64,000 bases of DNA from Marinobacter sp. F4218 (GTDB lineage: Bacteria; Pseudomonadota; Gammaproteobacteria; Pseudomonadales; Oleiphilaceae): assembly GCF_019443085.1 (NCBI RefSeq), contig NZ_JAHZIL010000003.1:806001-870000 (forward strand), read 5' to 3'. The translations under genes were made by a program, and so were the position numbers. How positions within the stretch are numbered: the stretch's first letter is position 1; each line of letters opens with the position of its first letter. Below the pieces are notes generated by a model. The model had not been told where the DNA came from, did no database searches, and saw nothing but the letters and a program-made list of their open reading frames with translations. Shown piece after piece: positions 35,855-44,818 of this stretch.

Positions 35855-37333
35855 ATGTTCGAGTTTCTGAGCGAATTGCTATGGGGCAAGATTCTCATTG
35901 CGCTGCTGGTCACTGTCGGTATCGGATTCACCGTTGCCTCCCGTTTCGTTCAATTCCGTTATTTTGGGCGCATGTTCCGGATTCTGAGCGCCAGTCAGGC
36001 CTTTCAGAAAGACAAGCATGGCCATCTCAGTTCCTTCCAGGCGCTGCTGCTCTCGGTGGCCGGTCGGGTCGGCGGGGGCAATATCGCTGGCGTGGCGGTT
36101 GCCATCACGCTGGGCGGTCCCGGCGCCGTTTTCTGGATGTGGGTGGTTGGCCTGATGGGCATGGCCACCAGCTTCCTCGAATGTTCACTGGCCCAGACGT
36201 ACAAGGTGGCTGAACCGGACGGCACGTATCGCGGTGGCCCGGCGCACTACATTTCCCGGGGCCTTGGCGCCCGCTGGAAGTGGATGGCGGGCCTGTACTC
36301 TGTCCTGTTGCTGCTGACCTTCGGCTTTGGGTTTACCGCGCTGCAATCCTATGCGGTTGCGACCTCGGTAGACGACGCGTTCGGCGTTCCCGTTTTCTAT
36401 ACCGGCATTGCACTGGCGATGGTGGTAGGCCTGATCATCTTTGGTGGTGTTCGCCGCATCGCCCGGGTGGCTGAATTTCTGGTTCCGCTCATGGCTGGCA
36501 GCTATCTGCTGATCACGGCCGTCGTTCTTGCGCTGAACATCGACCACATCCCGGATGTCTTCATGCTCATCGTCAACAGCGCGTTCGGTCTCGAGCCTGT
36601 CGTTGGCGGAGGCATTGGTGCCGCCATTCTGATGGGGGTCAAACGCGGCCTGTTTTCGAATGAGGCAGGCCTCGGCAGTGCGCCAAACGTCGCGGCGGTG
36701 GCCTACGTGCCCCACCCCGCCAATCAGGGCATCGTTCAGGCATTCTCGGTGTTTATCGACACGCTCATCATCTGCTCGTCGACGGCGTTTATTATCCTGC
36801 TGAGCGGGATTTACGATCCCAACACCCTGAGCGATGTTGGAGGCGTTGCCCTGACGCAATCCGCCCTTGCAGATCACGTGGGTGACTGGGGCCGCAGCTT
36901 TGTAAGTGTTGCGCTGATGCTCTTCGGTTTCAGCACGATTCTCTACAATTACTATCTCGGTGAGAACAGCATTAACTTCTTCAGCACCCAGAACCAGAAT
37001 TTCTTCAACTCGTTCCGAGTGGCCATCATTGGGCTGGTCTGTTGGGGCGCCACCACTGACCTGGGCACGGTGTTTGGTTTTGCAGACGTCACTATGGGTC
37101 TGCTGGCTCTCGTAAACCTGATCGCCCTGATCGCCCTGTTCAAGCCTGGCCTGCGCATCCTGAAGGACTTCGACGGCCAGATTGCCGAGGGAATCGAACA
37201 ACCTGTTTTCGATGCTGCCCGCTTCCAGGACATGAATGTGGATGCCACAGCGTGGGAGCTCGAACCGGAAGATATCGAACGGGCTCAGAACCGGGCTCGC
37301 CGGGCTCTCGAGCCTGCGCCGGAACGATCCTGA
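35855..37333 (+). CDS. AGCS-family amino acid:sodium symporter
   Basis: A 492-residue polytopic protein with the AGCS block GGGNIAGVAVAITLGGPGAV (about residues 70-89) and FSNEAGLGSAPN. The usual GTVGTGN core is replaced by GRVGGGN, which marks a subgroup different from the 1445-2833 paralogue. A hydrophilic C-terminal tail is rich in Glu and Arg. GGAG lies 6 nt before the ATG at 35855; a longer start at 35759 lacks one. It leads aspartase and asparaginase genes, so it may import asparagine, aspartate or a related amino acid. Confidence 0.88.
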   Translation: MFEFLSELLWGKILIALLVTVGIGFTVASRFVQFRYFGRMFRILSASQAFQKDKHGHLSSFQALLLSVAGRVGGGNIAGVAVAITLGGPGAVFWMWVVGLMGMATSFLECSLAQTYKVAEPDGTYRGGPAHYISRGLGARWKWMAGLYSVLLLLTFGFGFTALQSYAVATSVDDAFGVPVFYTGIALAMVVGLIIFGGVRRIARVAEFLVPLMAGSYLLITAVVLALNIDHIPDVFMLIVNSAFGLEPVVGGGIGAAILMGVKRGLFSNEAGLGSAPNVAAVAYVPHPANQGIVQAFSVFIDTLIICSSTAFIILLSGIYDPNTLSDVGGVALTQSALADHVGDWGRSFVSVALMLFGFSTILYNYYLGENSINFFSTQNQNFFNSFRVAIIGLVCWGATTDLGTVFGFADVTMGLLALVNLIALIALFKPGLRILKDFDGQIAEGIEQPVFDAARFQDMNVDATAWELEPEDIERAQNRARRALEPAPERS

Positions 37334-37407
37334 TCGCACCTGGCGGCCCCACCTGAGGGCCGCCATTCCCTGTTCTTGTTGCCTCACCGCAAGGAAACCC
37401 CCAAGCC

Positions 37408-38811
37408 ATGAACACTCGCACCGAACACGACCTCCTTGGTGATCTACCCGTACCGGCCGACGCCTGGTACGGCATCCAGACTCAACGCGCACTGAATAAC
37501 TTTTCGATCACGGGCGTACCCATCAGCCACTTTCCACACCTGGTTCGGGCCCTGGTGATGGTGAAAAAGGCAGCGGCCATGGCCAACCGCGACCTTGGAG
37601 ACCTGGAACCCCATAAGGCGGAGGCCATTATTGCGGCATGCGATGACATAATCGGTGGGACATTGCATGACCAGTTTGTGGTCGACCTTATTCAGGGTGG
37701 TGCCGGAACCTCCACCAACATGAATGCCAATGAGGTAATCGCCAACCTGGCACTCGAAAAGCTGGGACACGGCAAGGGCGAGTACCAACATCTTCATCCG
37801 AACGATGACGTCAACCGGTCGCAATCCACGAATGACGCCTACCCCACGGCGGTGTGCCTCGCAGTCCAGTTTGCTGCGGAACCCCTGGAGCAGGTAATTA
37901 CCCACCTCAAGGAAAGCCTGGAGGAGAAGGGGCGGCAGTTTGACCACGTCGTGAAGATGGGGCGTACCCAGCTTCAGGATGCCGTCCCCATGACCCTGGG
38001 CCAGGAATTCGAGGCATTCGGCGTGAACCTCGGCGAGGATATTGATCGCCTGCACGAAGCCAGCCGACTGCTCTGTGAAGTAAACCTCGGGGGCACCGCC
38101 ATTGGCACCGGGATCAATACTCACCCCCTGTACAAGAAACTTGCGGTTGGCTACCTAGCCCAAATCTCCGGAAAGCCGCTCGTCTCCGCGAGCAATCTGG
38201 TGGAGGCGTCTTCGGACATGGGTGCTTTTGTGCTGTTCTCGGGCATCCTAAAGCGCTTCGCGGTCAAGCTGGGGAAAATGTGCAATGATCTCAGACTGCT
38301 GTCGTCTGGTCCGCGGACGGGCCTGGGGGAAATTCTCCTGCCGGCGGTTCAACCGGGCTCGTCGATCATGCCCGGCAAAGTCAATCCAGTCATTCCCGAA
38401 GCGGTAAATCAAACCGCCTATCAGGTCATTGCCAGTGACCTTGCCGTTACCCTCGCAGCGGAAGCCGGACAGCTTCAGTTGAATGCGATGGAACCCATGA
38501 TCGTCTATAACCTGCTCAATTCCATGAAAATGCTGGGGGCCGCCTGCAGCATGCTGGATGACCGGTGCATTCAGGGCATTCGCGCCAACACCGAGCAGTG
38601 CGCGCGGCACCTGGACAACAGCATTGGCATTGTCACGGCCCTCGTTCCGAGGATCGGCTACGCCAACGCCACCCGGATTGCCTCGAAAGCACTCAACACC
38701 GGATCCACCGTGCGCGAGCTGGTGCTGGACGAAGGCCTGCTGGATGCCGAGGCCCTTGACCGGCTGCTTTCTCCCAGATCCATGCTCGCGCCGGCGGGAG
38801 ACTGGCTGTGA
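37408..38811 (+). CDS. aspA: Aspartate ammonia-lyase (aspartase)
   Basis: A 467-residue member of the aspartase/fumarase superfamily. The N-terminus EHDLLGDLPVPADAWYGIQT resembles aspartases. It has GGAGTSTNMNANEV, the QSTNDAYPTA substrate block and the catalytic-loop signature GSSIMPGKVNP. It deaminates aspartate to fumarate and ammonia in the cytoplasm. Fumarase C is the main alternative, but the N-terminus and the overlap (4 nt) with an asparaginase gene favour aspartase. Confidence 0.9.
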   Translation: MNTRTEHDLLGDLPVPADAWYGIQTQRALNNFSITGVPISHFPHLVRALVMVKKAAAMANRDLGDLEPHKAEAIIAACDDIIGGTLHDQFVVDLIQGGAGTSTNMNANEVIANLALEKLGHGKGEYQHLHPNDDVNRSQSTNDAYPTAVCLAVQFAAEPLEQVITHLKESLEEKGRQFDHVVKMGRTQLQDAVPMTLGQEFEAFGVNLGEDIDRLHEASRLLCEVNLGGTAIGTGINTHPLYKKLAVGYLAQISGKPLVSASNLVEASSDMGAFVLFSGILKRFAVKLGKMCNDLRLLSSGPRTGLGEILLPAVQPGSSIMPGKVNPVIPEAVNQTAYQVIASDLAVTLAAEAGQLQLNAMEPMIVYNLLNSMKMLGAACSMLDDRCIQGIRANTEQCARHLDNSIGIVTALVPRIGYANATRIASKALNTGSTVRELVLDEGLLDAEALDRLLSPRSMLAPAGDWL

Positions 38812-39839
38812 GTCGTCGGATTCTGGTGCTGTACACCGGCGGCACAATTGGAATGGTCGCCTCACAGGGCGCTTACGTTCCCGGCGCTGATTTCGGCGCG
38901 CGCCTCGGACGCTACCTCCGAGAAAGGCTCGATGACCTGCCCGACTACGACGTGGTCGAGCTTGAGCGGCTTATCGACAGCGCGAATATCACGCCCGAGG
39001 ACTGGACCATCATTGCCCGCACCCTCGTCGACTACTGGCATCAGTACGATGGGTTTGTCCTGCTCCATGGTACGGACACCATGGCGGCCACTGCCTCGGC
39101 ACTGTCGTACATGCTCGGCAGTTGCGACAAGCCAGTGATCTTGACCGGCTCTCAACTTCCGCTTGAGCAGGCTCGTACCGATGCCATTGAAAACCTGGTC
39201 AACTCGCTGGTGTTTGCAGCCTGTGCCGATGTGTCTGAAGTCTGCATCTGTTTCCGGAGCAAACTGATTCGTGGGAACCGGGCGAGAAAACTAAAGACCA
39301 GTGAACTGGATGCGTTCGATTCCCCAAACGCGCCGTTGCTCGGTCGATGCGGGATCGGTCTCGAACTGCGCCGTGACCTGTTGCTTCCGGCGGGTCAACC
39401 AAACGTTCAGATCCCTGAGCTCGACCACCGCTCCGTCGCGGTTCTGACCCTTTTTCCGGGCATCTCATCCGCTTTGGTTGACGCCGCACTGGCTCTTCCC
39501 CAATTGAAGGGATTGATCATCCTCACCTATGGCGCAGGCAATGTTCCTGATGCTGACACCGCATTGATCAATGTGCTTGCAGCGGCCATCGATCGGGGCA
39601 TCGCGATTGTCAATGTGAGCCAATGCCCCGCAGGCCGCGTGGCCCAGAAAACCTACGCTTCGGGTGCGGTACTCGACCGGATCGGTGTGATCCCGGGAGC
39701 AGACCTGACCCCGGAAGCCGCCTTTGCCAAACTGCATGTCCTGCTGGCCACCGGGCATTCCGGTCGAGCTCTCCAGGAGTCGCTCCAGAGCCCGCTTCAG
39801 GGCGATTGCAGCCCGCTCGAATCCGGAGGGCATTGCTGA
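38808..39839 (+). CDS. ansA: L-asparaginase, cytoplasmic type I-like
   Basis: A 343-residue protein starting at a GTG that overlaps the aspA stop. It has the catalytic Thr motif LVLYTGGTIGM at the N-terminus and the second threonine in VLLHGTDTMAATASAL. There is no signal peptide, so it acts in the cytoplasm, producing aspartate and ammonia from asparagine. With AspA this gives asparagine to aspartate to fumarate. Length and motifs resemble AnsA of E. coli. Confidence 0.93.
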   Translation: MSRRILVLYTGGTIGMVASQGAYVPGADFGARLGRYLRERLDDLPDYDVVELERLIDSANITPEDWTIIARTLVDYWHQYDGFVLLHGTDTMAATASALSYMLGSCDKPVILTGSQLPLEQARTDAIENLVNSLVFAACADVSEVCICFRSKLIRGNRARKLKTSELDAFDSPNAPLLGRCGIGLELRRDLLLPAGQPNVQIPELDHRSVAVLTLFPGISSALVDAALALPQLKGLIILTYGAGNVPDADTALINVLAAAIDRGIAIVNVSQCPAGRVAQKTYASGAVLDRIGVIPGADLTPEAAFAKLHVLLATGHSGRALQESLQSPLQGDCSPLESGGHC

Positions 39840-39887
39840 ACCGACCGTACCCATAAAGTCGTCTAGCAAGAGGACCATCGCCACCCT

Positions 39888-39906
39888 ATTATTACGTGGT
39901 AATAAT
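39888..39906. promoter_or_regulatory. Perfect operator-like palindrome upstream of lutA
   Basis: ATTATTAC-GTG-GTAATAAT is an 8-bp perfect inverted repeat with a 3-bp centre, 24 bp before the lutA start. Its position suggests a repressor operator for the lut genes. No regulator gene is adjacent. Confidence 0.6.
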
Positions 39907-39930
39907 TCCAAAACGGTTGAGCGTCGGCAC

Positions 39931-40710
39931 ATGGTTGATCCCATCAAGGTTTACCCTGCAAAACCTTCCAAAGTCTATTTCTTCGGTACCTGCCTGGTGG
40001 ATATGTTCTACCCGGACGCGGGTATGGCTGGCATTCAGTTGCTGGAGCGGGAAGGCATTGAGGTGATCTTTCCCCAGGACCAGACCTGCTGTGGCCAGCC
40101 CGCCTACACCTCCGGCTACCACGATGAAGCCCGGGCGGTGGCGATGGCGCAACTGGATCTGTTCCCCGAGGACTGGCCCATCGTGGTGCCGTCCGGCTCC
40201 TGCGGCGGCATGATGCGCAAGCACTACCCGGACCTGTTCAAGGACACCGGGCACGAGGTCAAAGCCGCCGAAGTCGCCGGGCGGGTCTGGGAACTGACGG
40301 ATTTCCTGCTGAACGTCTGCCACATCAAACTGGACGATCTGGGTGAACCCACCACCGTTGCCATGCACACCTCCTGTTCCGCGCGCCGCGAAATGGGCGT
40401 GGCCGAGGTGGGCCCCAAGTTGCTGGGCCAACTCAGCAACGTGAACCTGGTGGAGCAGGTCCGGACCGAGGAATGCTGCGGTTTCGGCGGTACCTTCGCC
40501 ATCCGCCACCCGGAGATCTCCGGCGCCATGGTGAGTGAAAAGGTGGACACGCTGGTGGACACCGGCGCGAAGGCGTTCGTCACCACCGATTGCGGGTGCC
40601 TGATGAACATAGACGGCTACGCCGAGAAGAACCGGAAGCCGATCACGGGTCAGCACATTCTCAGCTTCCTGTGGGAACGCACCAACGGCACGAAGGGGGA
40701 TCAGTCATGA
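39931..40710 (+). CDS. lutA: L-lactate utilisation protein LutA (YkgE-type)
   Basis: A 259-residue protein with two CCG domains (QTCCGQPAYTSG and EECCGFGGTFA), which in heterodisulfide-reductase-like proteins bind Fe-S clusters. LutABC together oxidise L-lactate to pyruvate. The start at 39931 gives MVDPIKVYPAKPSKVYFFGT; earlier in-frame Met codons fall inside the ansA coding region. The stop overlaps the lutB start. Confidence 0.93.
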   Translation: MVDPIKVYPAKPSKVYFFGTCLVDMFYPDAGMAGIQLLEREGIEVIFPQDQTCCGQPAYTSGYHDEARAVAMAQLDLFPEDWPIVVPSGSCGGMMRKHYPDLFKDTGHEVKAAEVAGRVWELTDFLLNVCHIKLDDLGEPTTVAMHTSCSARREMGVAEVGPKLLGQLSNVNLVEQVRTEECCGFGGTFAIRHPEISGAMVSEKVDTLVDTGAKAFVTTDCGCLMNIDGYAEKNRKPITGQHILSFLWERTNGTKGDQS

Positions 40711-42146
40711 GCGAGACCGCCGAGCACTCACCCCACCACATTGATGTGAAGGAATTCCACCCGCGAGCCAAGGCGGCGATTCACAACCCGAAGATCCGCC
40801 GGAACTTCCGGAAGGCGATGGACGGGCTGATGACCAAGCGCAAAAGCGCTTTCGAAGGCTGGGATCTGGAGACCCTGCGGGATCTGGGCGCCAACATCCG
40901 GCTGCGGGCACTGGCCAACCTGCCGGACCTGCTGGAGCAGCTGGAGCAGAAGCTGACTGAAAACGGCGTCAAGGTGCACTGGGCACTGGATGGCGATGAA
41001 GCCTGCCGCATTGTCCGGGACATCTGCAAGGCGCGGGACGCGAAGACCGTCATCAAGGGCAAATCCATGGTGTCCGAGGAAATGGAACTGAACCATTACC
41101 TTGAGGAGCAGGGCATCGAAGCTCTGGAATCGGACCTCGGTGAATACATTGTGCAACTGGCGGACGAAACGCCCTCGCACATCATCATGCCGGCGATTCA
41201 CAAGAACACCGATGAAATCTCCAAGCTTCTGCACGAGAAGACCGGGACCGACCTGTCCCACGATGTCGAATACCTGACCGCCAGCGCCCGCCTGCAACTG
41301 CGTGAAAAATTCATGAACGCAGACGTGGGTGTTTCCGGCGTGAACTTCGCCGTCGCGGAAACCGGCACCCTCTGCCTGGTGGAAAACGAGGGCAATGGCC
41401 GGATGACCACCACCGTGCCGCCCTGCCACATTGCGGTTACCGGCATCGAGAAGGTGGTTCCCAACCTGGAAGACGTAACTGCCCTGCTGGCGCTGCTGAC
41501 CCGTTCGGCCACCGGCCAGCACATCACCACCTACTTCAACATGATCTCCGGCCCGCGCAAGCCCGACGAACTGGACGGCCCGGAAGAAGTGCACCTGGTG
41601 CTGGTCGATAACGGCCGCTCCTCCATCTACCAGGACGACGAGCTGCTCGACACCCTGCGCTGCATCCGCTGCGGCGCCTGCATGAACCATTGTCCGGTCT
41701 ACACCCGCGTTGGTGGCCACACTTACGGCACCACCTACCCGGGCCCGATTGGCAAGATCCTGATGCCGCATTTGATCGGCCTGGATGAGGGCCGGCATCT
41801 GCCCAGCGCTTCCAGCCTGTGCGGCGCCTGCGGCGAAGTCTGCCCGGTGAAGATTCCGATTCCGGACCTGCTGGTGCGGCTGCGCCAGGAATCCGTGGAT
41901 GGCGACAAGCTGCACCCGGCCAAGGTCCGTGGCCATGGCGCCAAACGCAGCGCGGTGGAAGCCATGATCTGGAAGGGCTGGAGCTGGATGCACGCACACC
42001 CCGGCGCCTACCGTTTCGGCACCAACATGGCGGCCCGTTTCCGCAAACTGCAGCCGGGGCAGATCGGCGGCTGGACCCAATATCGAACAGCGCCCAAGCT
42101 CGCCCCGAAAACCCTCCACGAACGAATGAAGGAGCGCGGCCAGTGA
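40707..42146 (+). CDS. lutB: L-lactate utilisation iron-sulfur protein LutB
   Basis: A 479-residue protein with an N-terminal LUD domain (about 60-300, including NFAVAETGTLCLVENEGNGR). Two [4Fe-4S] ferredoxin motifs follow, CIRCGACMNHCPVY and CGACGEVCPVKIP. LutB is the Fe-S core of the LutABC lactate oxidase complex. The ATG at 40707 overlaps the lutA stop by 4 nt. Confidence 0.95.
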   Translation: MSETAEHSPHHIDVKEFHPRAKAAIHNPKIRRNFRKAMDGLMTKRKSAFEGWDLETLRDLGANIRLRALANLPDLLEQLEQKLTENGVKVHWALDGDEACRIVRDICKARDAKTVIKGKSMVSEEMELNHYLEEQGIEALESDLGEYIVQLADETPSHIIMPAIHKNTDEISKLLHEKTGTDLSHDVEYLTASARLQLREKFMNADVGVSGVNFAVAETGTLCLVENEGNGRMTTTVPPCHIAVTGIEKVVPNLEDVTALLALLTRSATGQHITTYFNMISGPRKPDELDGPEEVHLVLVDNGRSSIYQDDELLDTLRCIRCGACMNHCPVYTRVGGHTYGTTYPGPIGKILMPHLIGLDEGRHLPSASSLCGACGEVCPVKIPIPDLLVRLRQESVDGDKLHPAKVRGHGAKRSAVEAMIWKGWSWMHAHPGAYRFGTNMAARFRKLQPGQIGGWTQYRTAPKLAPKTLHERMKERGQ

Positions 42147-42799
42147 GTTCCCGAGAAACCATCCTCCAGCGCCTGCGCAACCGCAGCGGCGGCGAACTGA
42201 CGGCCCCCGAATGTGACTTTTCCGTGCTTGAACGGCCGGACTGGTCAACGTCGGAGCGCATCGCGCTGTTCGAGAAAGCCATTGAATCGGTGCACGGTGA
42301 AGTCCACCACTGCAGCAATGACAACTGGCTCGACCGTCTGGCCGAAGTCCTCTCCACCCGGGGGGTGCGCAACCTGCTGATTCCGCGGGAGCACGAAATC
42401 GGACTCAAGCTCCGGTCCGTTGCCGAGCGAGAGGACCTGCCGAACCTCCTGATCTACGATGAGCCCATCGAAAGCTGGCAGCCCGCCCTGTTCAACGACG
42501 TCGATGCCGGTATTACGTCCACCCGCGGCGGCATTGCCGAAACCGGCTCGCTGATCCTGTGGCCGACGGCGGACGAACCACGGCTGATGAGCCTGGTGCC
42601 CCCGGTACACGTGGCGGTGCTCTATGCCTCGGAACTCTACACCACGTTCCGGGACGCCATGACGGCCCAGAACTGGGCCGCTGGCATGCCGACGAATGCC
42701 CTGCTAATCTCTGGCCCTTCCAAAACTGCCGATATTGAGCAAACCCTTGCTTACGGCGTTCACGGTCCGAAAGAGCTGATTGTGTTGATTATTGAATGA
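42143..42799 (+). CDS. lutC: L-lactate utilisation protein LutC
   Basis: A 218-residue LUD-domain protein that starts at a GTG overlapping the lutB stop, with AGGAG 9 nt upstream. GITSTRGGIAETGSLILWPT is the conserved LUD substrate-site block. It is the third component of lactate oxidation to pyruvate. Its last 4 nt overlap the next gene, a transporter. Confidence 0.93.
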   Translation: MSSRETILQRLRNRSGGELTAPECDFSVLERPDWSTSERIALFEKAIESVHGEVHHCSNDNWLDRLAEVLSTRGVRNLLIPREHEIGLKLRSVAEREDLPNLLIYDEPIESWQPALFNDVDAGITSTRGGIAETGSLILWPTADEPRLMSLVPPVHVAVLYASELYTTFRDAMTAQNWAAGMPTNALLISGPSKTADIEQTLAYGVHGPKELIVLIIE

Positions 42800-43752
42800 T
42801 TCGAGGCGCCCTGCTGATCGCCCTGGCAGCCCTGCTCTGGGCGACCACGGGAATAGTTGCGAAATTCCTGTTTACCGGTACCGAGCTTGAAGCCATTACC
42901 CTGGGCTTCCTGCGCCTGGTCGTGGCCTTGCCGTTCTTCTGGCTGCTGATGCGGCGGGAACAGGGGCGGCTCAGACGTGCCAGCCCCGGCACCCGGTCGC
43001 CTGGCACGTCCCTGCGACACCTCGGGCTGAAAGCCGCTTTACCCCTGGCGGCGCTCGGGCTGTTCCAGGCTTTCTACCAAGGCAGCTACCTGCTCGCGGT
43101 CGATCTGACAGGCGCCGGTATCGCTACCCTGATCGCCCTGTGTCTGCCGCCGGTACTGGTGGCCATTCTGGCTGCTCCGCTGCTGGGCGAGAAACCCGGC
43201 CTGCTGACCGTGCTCTCGCTCATTGCGGCCATCTTCGGTACCGCCATGCTGGTGCTGAGCGACATGGACACCACCGGCACCCTGCGCCTGGCGGGCATCC
43301 TGATGGCCTTGCTGGCCGCCGTGGTCTACACCGGATTCACCCTCACCAGCCGTTACAACTCGGCCGGGACCCCGGTGTTCACCACCGCCTTTATCTGTTT
43401 CTTTACCGCCGCACTGATCCTGGGGCCGGTGGTCTGGCTGTCCGGCGGTTTTGCGGGGCTGGAAACGCTGGGGATTCAGCAGTGGCTGATGGTGGCCTAC
43501 ATCGGCGTGGTGCCGACCTGCATTGGTTACGTAAGCTTTTTTTCCGGCATGCGCACCACACCGGCCACATTGTCCAGCATCATCGTGACACTGGAGCCCC
43601 TGTTCGTGGCCCTGCTGGCCTGGGCGTTCCTGGGAGAGATTCTGGGGCCTATCGGCATCGCCGGCGCGCTGATCCTAACGGCAGCGGTGATCGTGGCCTC
43701 ACGTTATGGCGGGAAGGCCGGTACCGGCGCAGACGCCGATACCGCGAGCTAG
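42796..43752 (+). CDS. EamA/DMT-family permease
   Basis: A 318-residue protein with ten hydrophobic segments in two EamA repeats. It opens with ALLIALAALLWATTGIVAKF, and the second repeat closes with LEPLFVALLAWAFLGEIL. DMT permeases export or import metabolites. Overlap with lutC means it is translated with the lut genes, so a link to lactate or pyruvate movement is possible but unproven. Confidence 0.88.
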   Translation: MIRGALLIALAALLWATTGIVAKFLFTGTELEAITLGFLRLVVALPFFWLLMRREQGRLRRASPGTRSPGTSLRHLGLKAALPLAALGLFQAFYQGSYLLAVDLTGAGIATLIALCLPPVLVAILAAPLLGEKPGLLTVLSLIAAIFGTAMLVLSDMDTTGTLRLAGILMALLAAVVYTGFTLTSRYNSAGTPVFTTAFICFFTAALILGPVVWLSGGFAGLETLGIQQWLMVAYIGVVPTCIGYVSFFSGMRTTPATLSSIIVTLEPLFVALLAWAFLGEILGPIGIAGALILTAAVIVASRYGGKAGTGADADTAS

Positions 43753-43758
43753 CTCGAA

Positions 43759-44307
43759 TCAGCTGCCCTTGCTTTGCTTCTGCATCATGTTCGGCTGCAG
43801 GATTTCAATCCAGTAGCCGTCCGGATCCTTGATAAACGCCAGACCTTTCATCTTGCCGTCGTCCGGCTTCTTCACAAACTCAACCTCCAGCCTCTCGAAG
43901 CGCTCACAGGCCGCATACACATCCGGCACGGCGATGCCGATGTGGCCGAAGCCCTGGGGCTCGTCGTTGCCATTGTGGTAAGCGAAATCCTTGTCGTCCT
44001 CGGTGCCCCAGTTATGGGTCAGTTCGAGCATGGCTTCCCGGCCAAAGGTATAGGTTGTGCGGTAGGCGTCGTCGGTCGGGACCTGCTGAGCGTGGCGATC
44101 ATCCAGATAACCCAGGAAGTACAGCGTGAACTTCATTTCCGGGAAGTCCAGCTTGCGAACCAGGCGCATGCCCAAAACACGGGTGTAGAAATCCATGGAA
44201 CGCTCGGGATCCTTGATGCGCATCATGGTCTGGTTGAAGACATAACCTTCGGTTTCGGGAACGGGTTCTTCGTAAAGGCCGGCAGCGTGTTCAAAATGCT
44301 TGGGCAT
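43759..44307 (-). CDS. gloA: Lactoylglutathione lyase (glyoxalase I)
   Basis: A 182-residue protein beginning [15 protein letters not shown] with the glyoxalase I fold: [50 protein letters not shown] and [10 protein letters not shown]. Metal ligands (Gln, Glu, His, Glu) are in the expected places. It converts the methylglyoxal-glutathione hemithioacetal to S-lactoylglutathione. The longer, zinc-type form is suggested by length. The start at 44307 has AAGGG upstream. Confidence 0.95.
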   Translation of the reverse strand: MPKHFEHAAGLYEEPVPETEGYVFNQTMMRIKDPERSMDFYTRVLGMRLVRKLDFPEMKFTLYFLGYLDDRHAQQVPTDDAYRTTYTFGREAMLELTHNWGTEDDKDFAYHNGNDEPQGFGHIGIAVPDVYAACERFERLEVEFVKKPDDGKMKGLAFIKDPDGYWIEILQPNMMQKQSKGS

Positions 44308-44378
44308 GTTTTTCCCTTCTTTATTCGCAGAATTCAGAGAGTATACCTGTGTGCGTTTCAAAGGGATTTCAAGGGTAT

Positions 44379-44417
44379 AAAAAAAGACCCCGCGGACAGA
44401 GACGAACCGGCGGGGTC
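44379..44417 (-). terminator. Terminator for minus-strand transcription from alkB
   Basis: GACCCCGC (44386-44393) pairs with GCGGGGTC (44410-44417), and on the minus strand it is followed by seven T residues. It would stop alkB transcripts before they reach gloA. Confidence 0.75.
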
Positions 44418-44440
44418 GGAGGGCCGCTGTAGCGGCGGTT

Positions 44441-44466
44441 CTTCAGAGACGCTCTGAAGTTTTTTT
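44441..44466 (+). terminator. Plus-strand terminator without an obvious gene
   Basis: CTTCAGA-GACGC-TCTGAAG is followed by seven T residues on the plus strand. The nearest upstream plus-strand gene ends about 690 bp away, beyond gloA. Confidence 0.65.
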
Positions 44467-44489
44467 GCGCCTGGGGGGGTGGCTGGGGC

Positions 44490-44566
44490 GTGGGGGTAGT
44501 TTCTTCCGGGAAACCGCAACTCGCTTCGCTCAGACATCCGGTTTTCCCTGCAGAAACTACCCCCAC
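44490..44566. repeat. Palindromic element 1 with TCTGAGCGAAGCGAG core
   Basis: GTGGGGGTAGTTTCT and AGAAACTACCCCCAC form a perfect 15-bp stem. The loop contains CTCGCTTCGCTCAGAC, the complement of the core found in element 2. Confidence 0.8.
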
Positions 44567-44692
44567 ACCACCGCCGTCAAGCTGTTGTAAAACACCATGG
44601 AACACATGAACGCACCTTCTATCCCGTGTTTTCTATGCCCTTGCCTCCCTTGTTCGGTAACATTTTTACTTTTACTTCCACCGGGTTCGGTA

Positions 44693-44783
44693 GTGGTGAT
44701 CGGGGGTGTTTTTCGGAAGAAAATCGCTGTCTGAGCGAAGCGAGTTTGCGATTCTTCTGGAGAAAAATTCCCCCGATCACCAC
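44693..44783. repeat. Palindromic element 2 with TCTGAGCGAAGCGAG core
   Basis: GTGGTGATCGGGGG and CCCCCGATCACCAC form a perfect 14-bp stem, extended by TTTTTC/GAAAAA. The loop carries GTCTGAGCGAAGCGAGTTTG. It lies 36 bp past the alkB stop. Confidence 0.8.
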
Positions 44784-44818
44784 CTCCCCCACCAAACGAG
44801 TGGAGGCCAAAGACCAAA

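Larger units (their letters stand above)
44308..44818. other. Hairpin-rich intergenic region between gloA and alkB
   Basis: No gene is visible in these 511 bp. They hold two terminators on opposite strands (44379-44417 and 44441-44466) and two long palindromic elements sharing one core (44490-44566 and 44693-44783). Confidence 0.75.

Noticed and set aside
44490..44783. Integron attC sites
   Set aside because: The palindromes lack the GTTRRRY/RYYYAAC end motifs and there are no cassette-like genes or integrase nearby.
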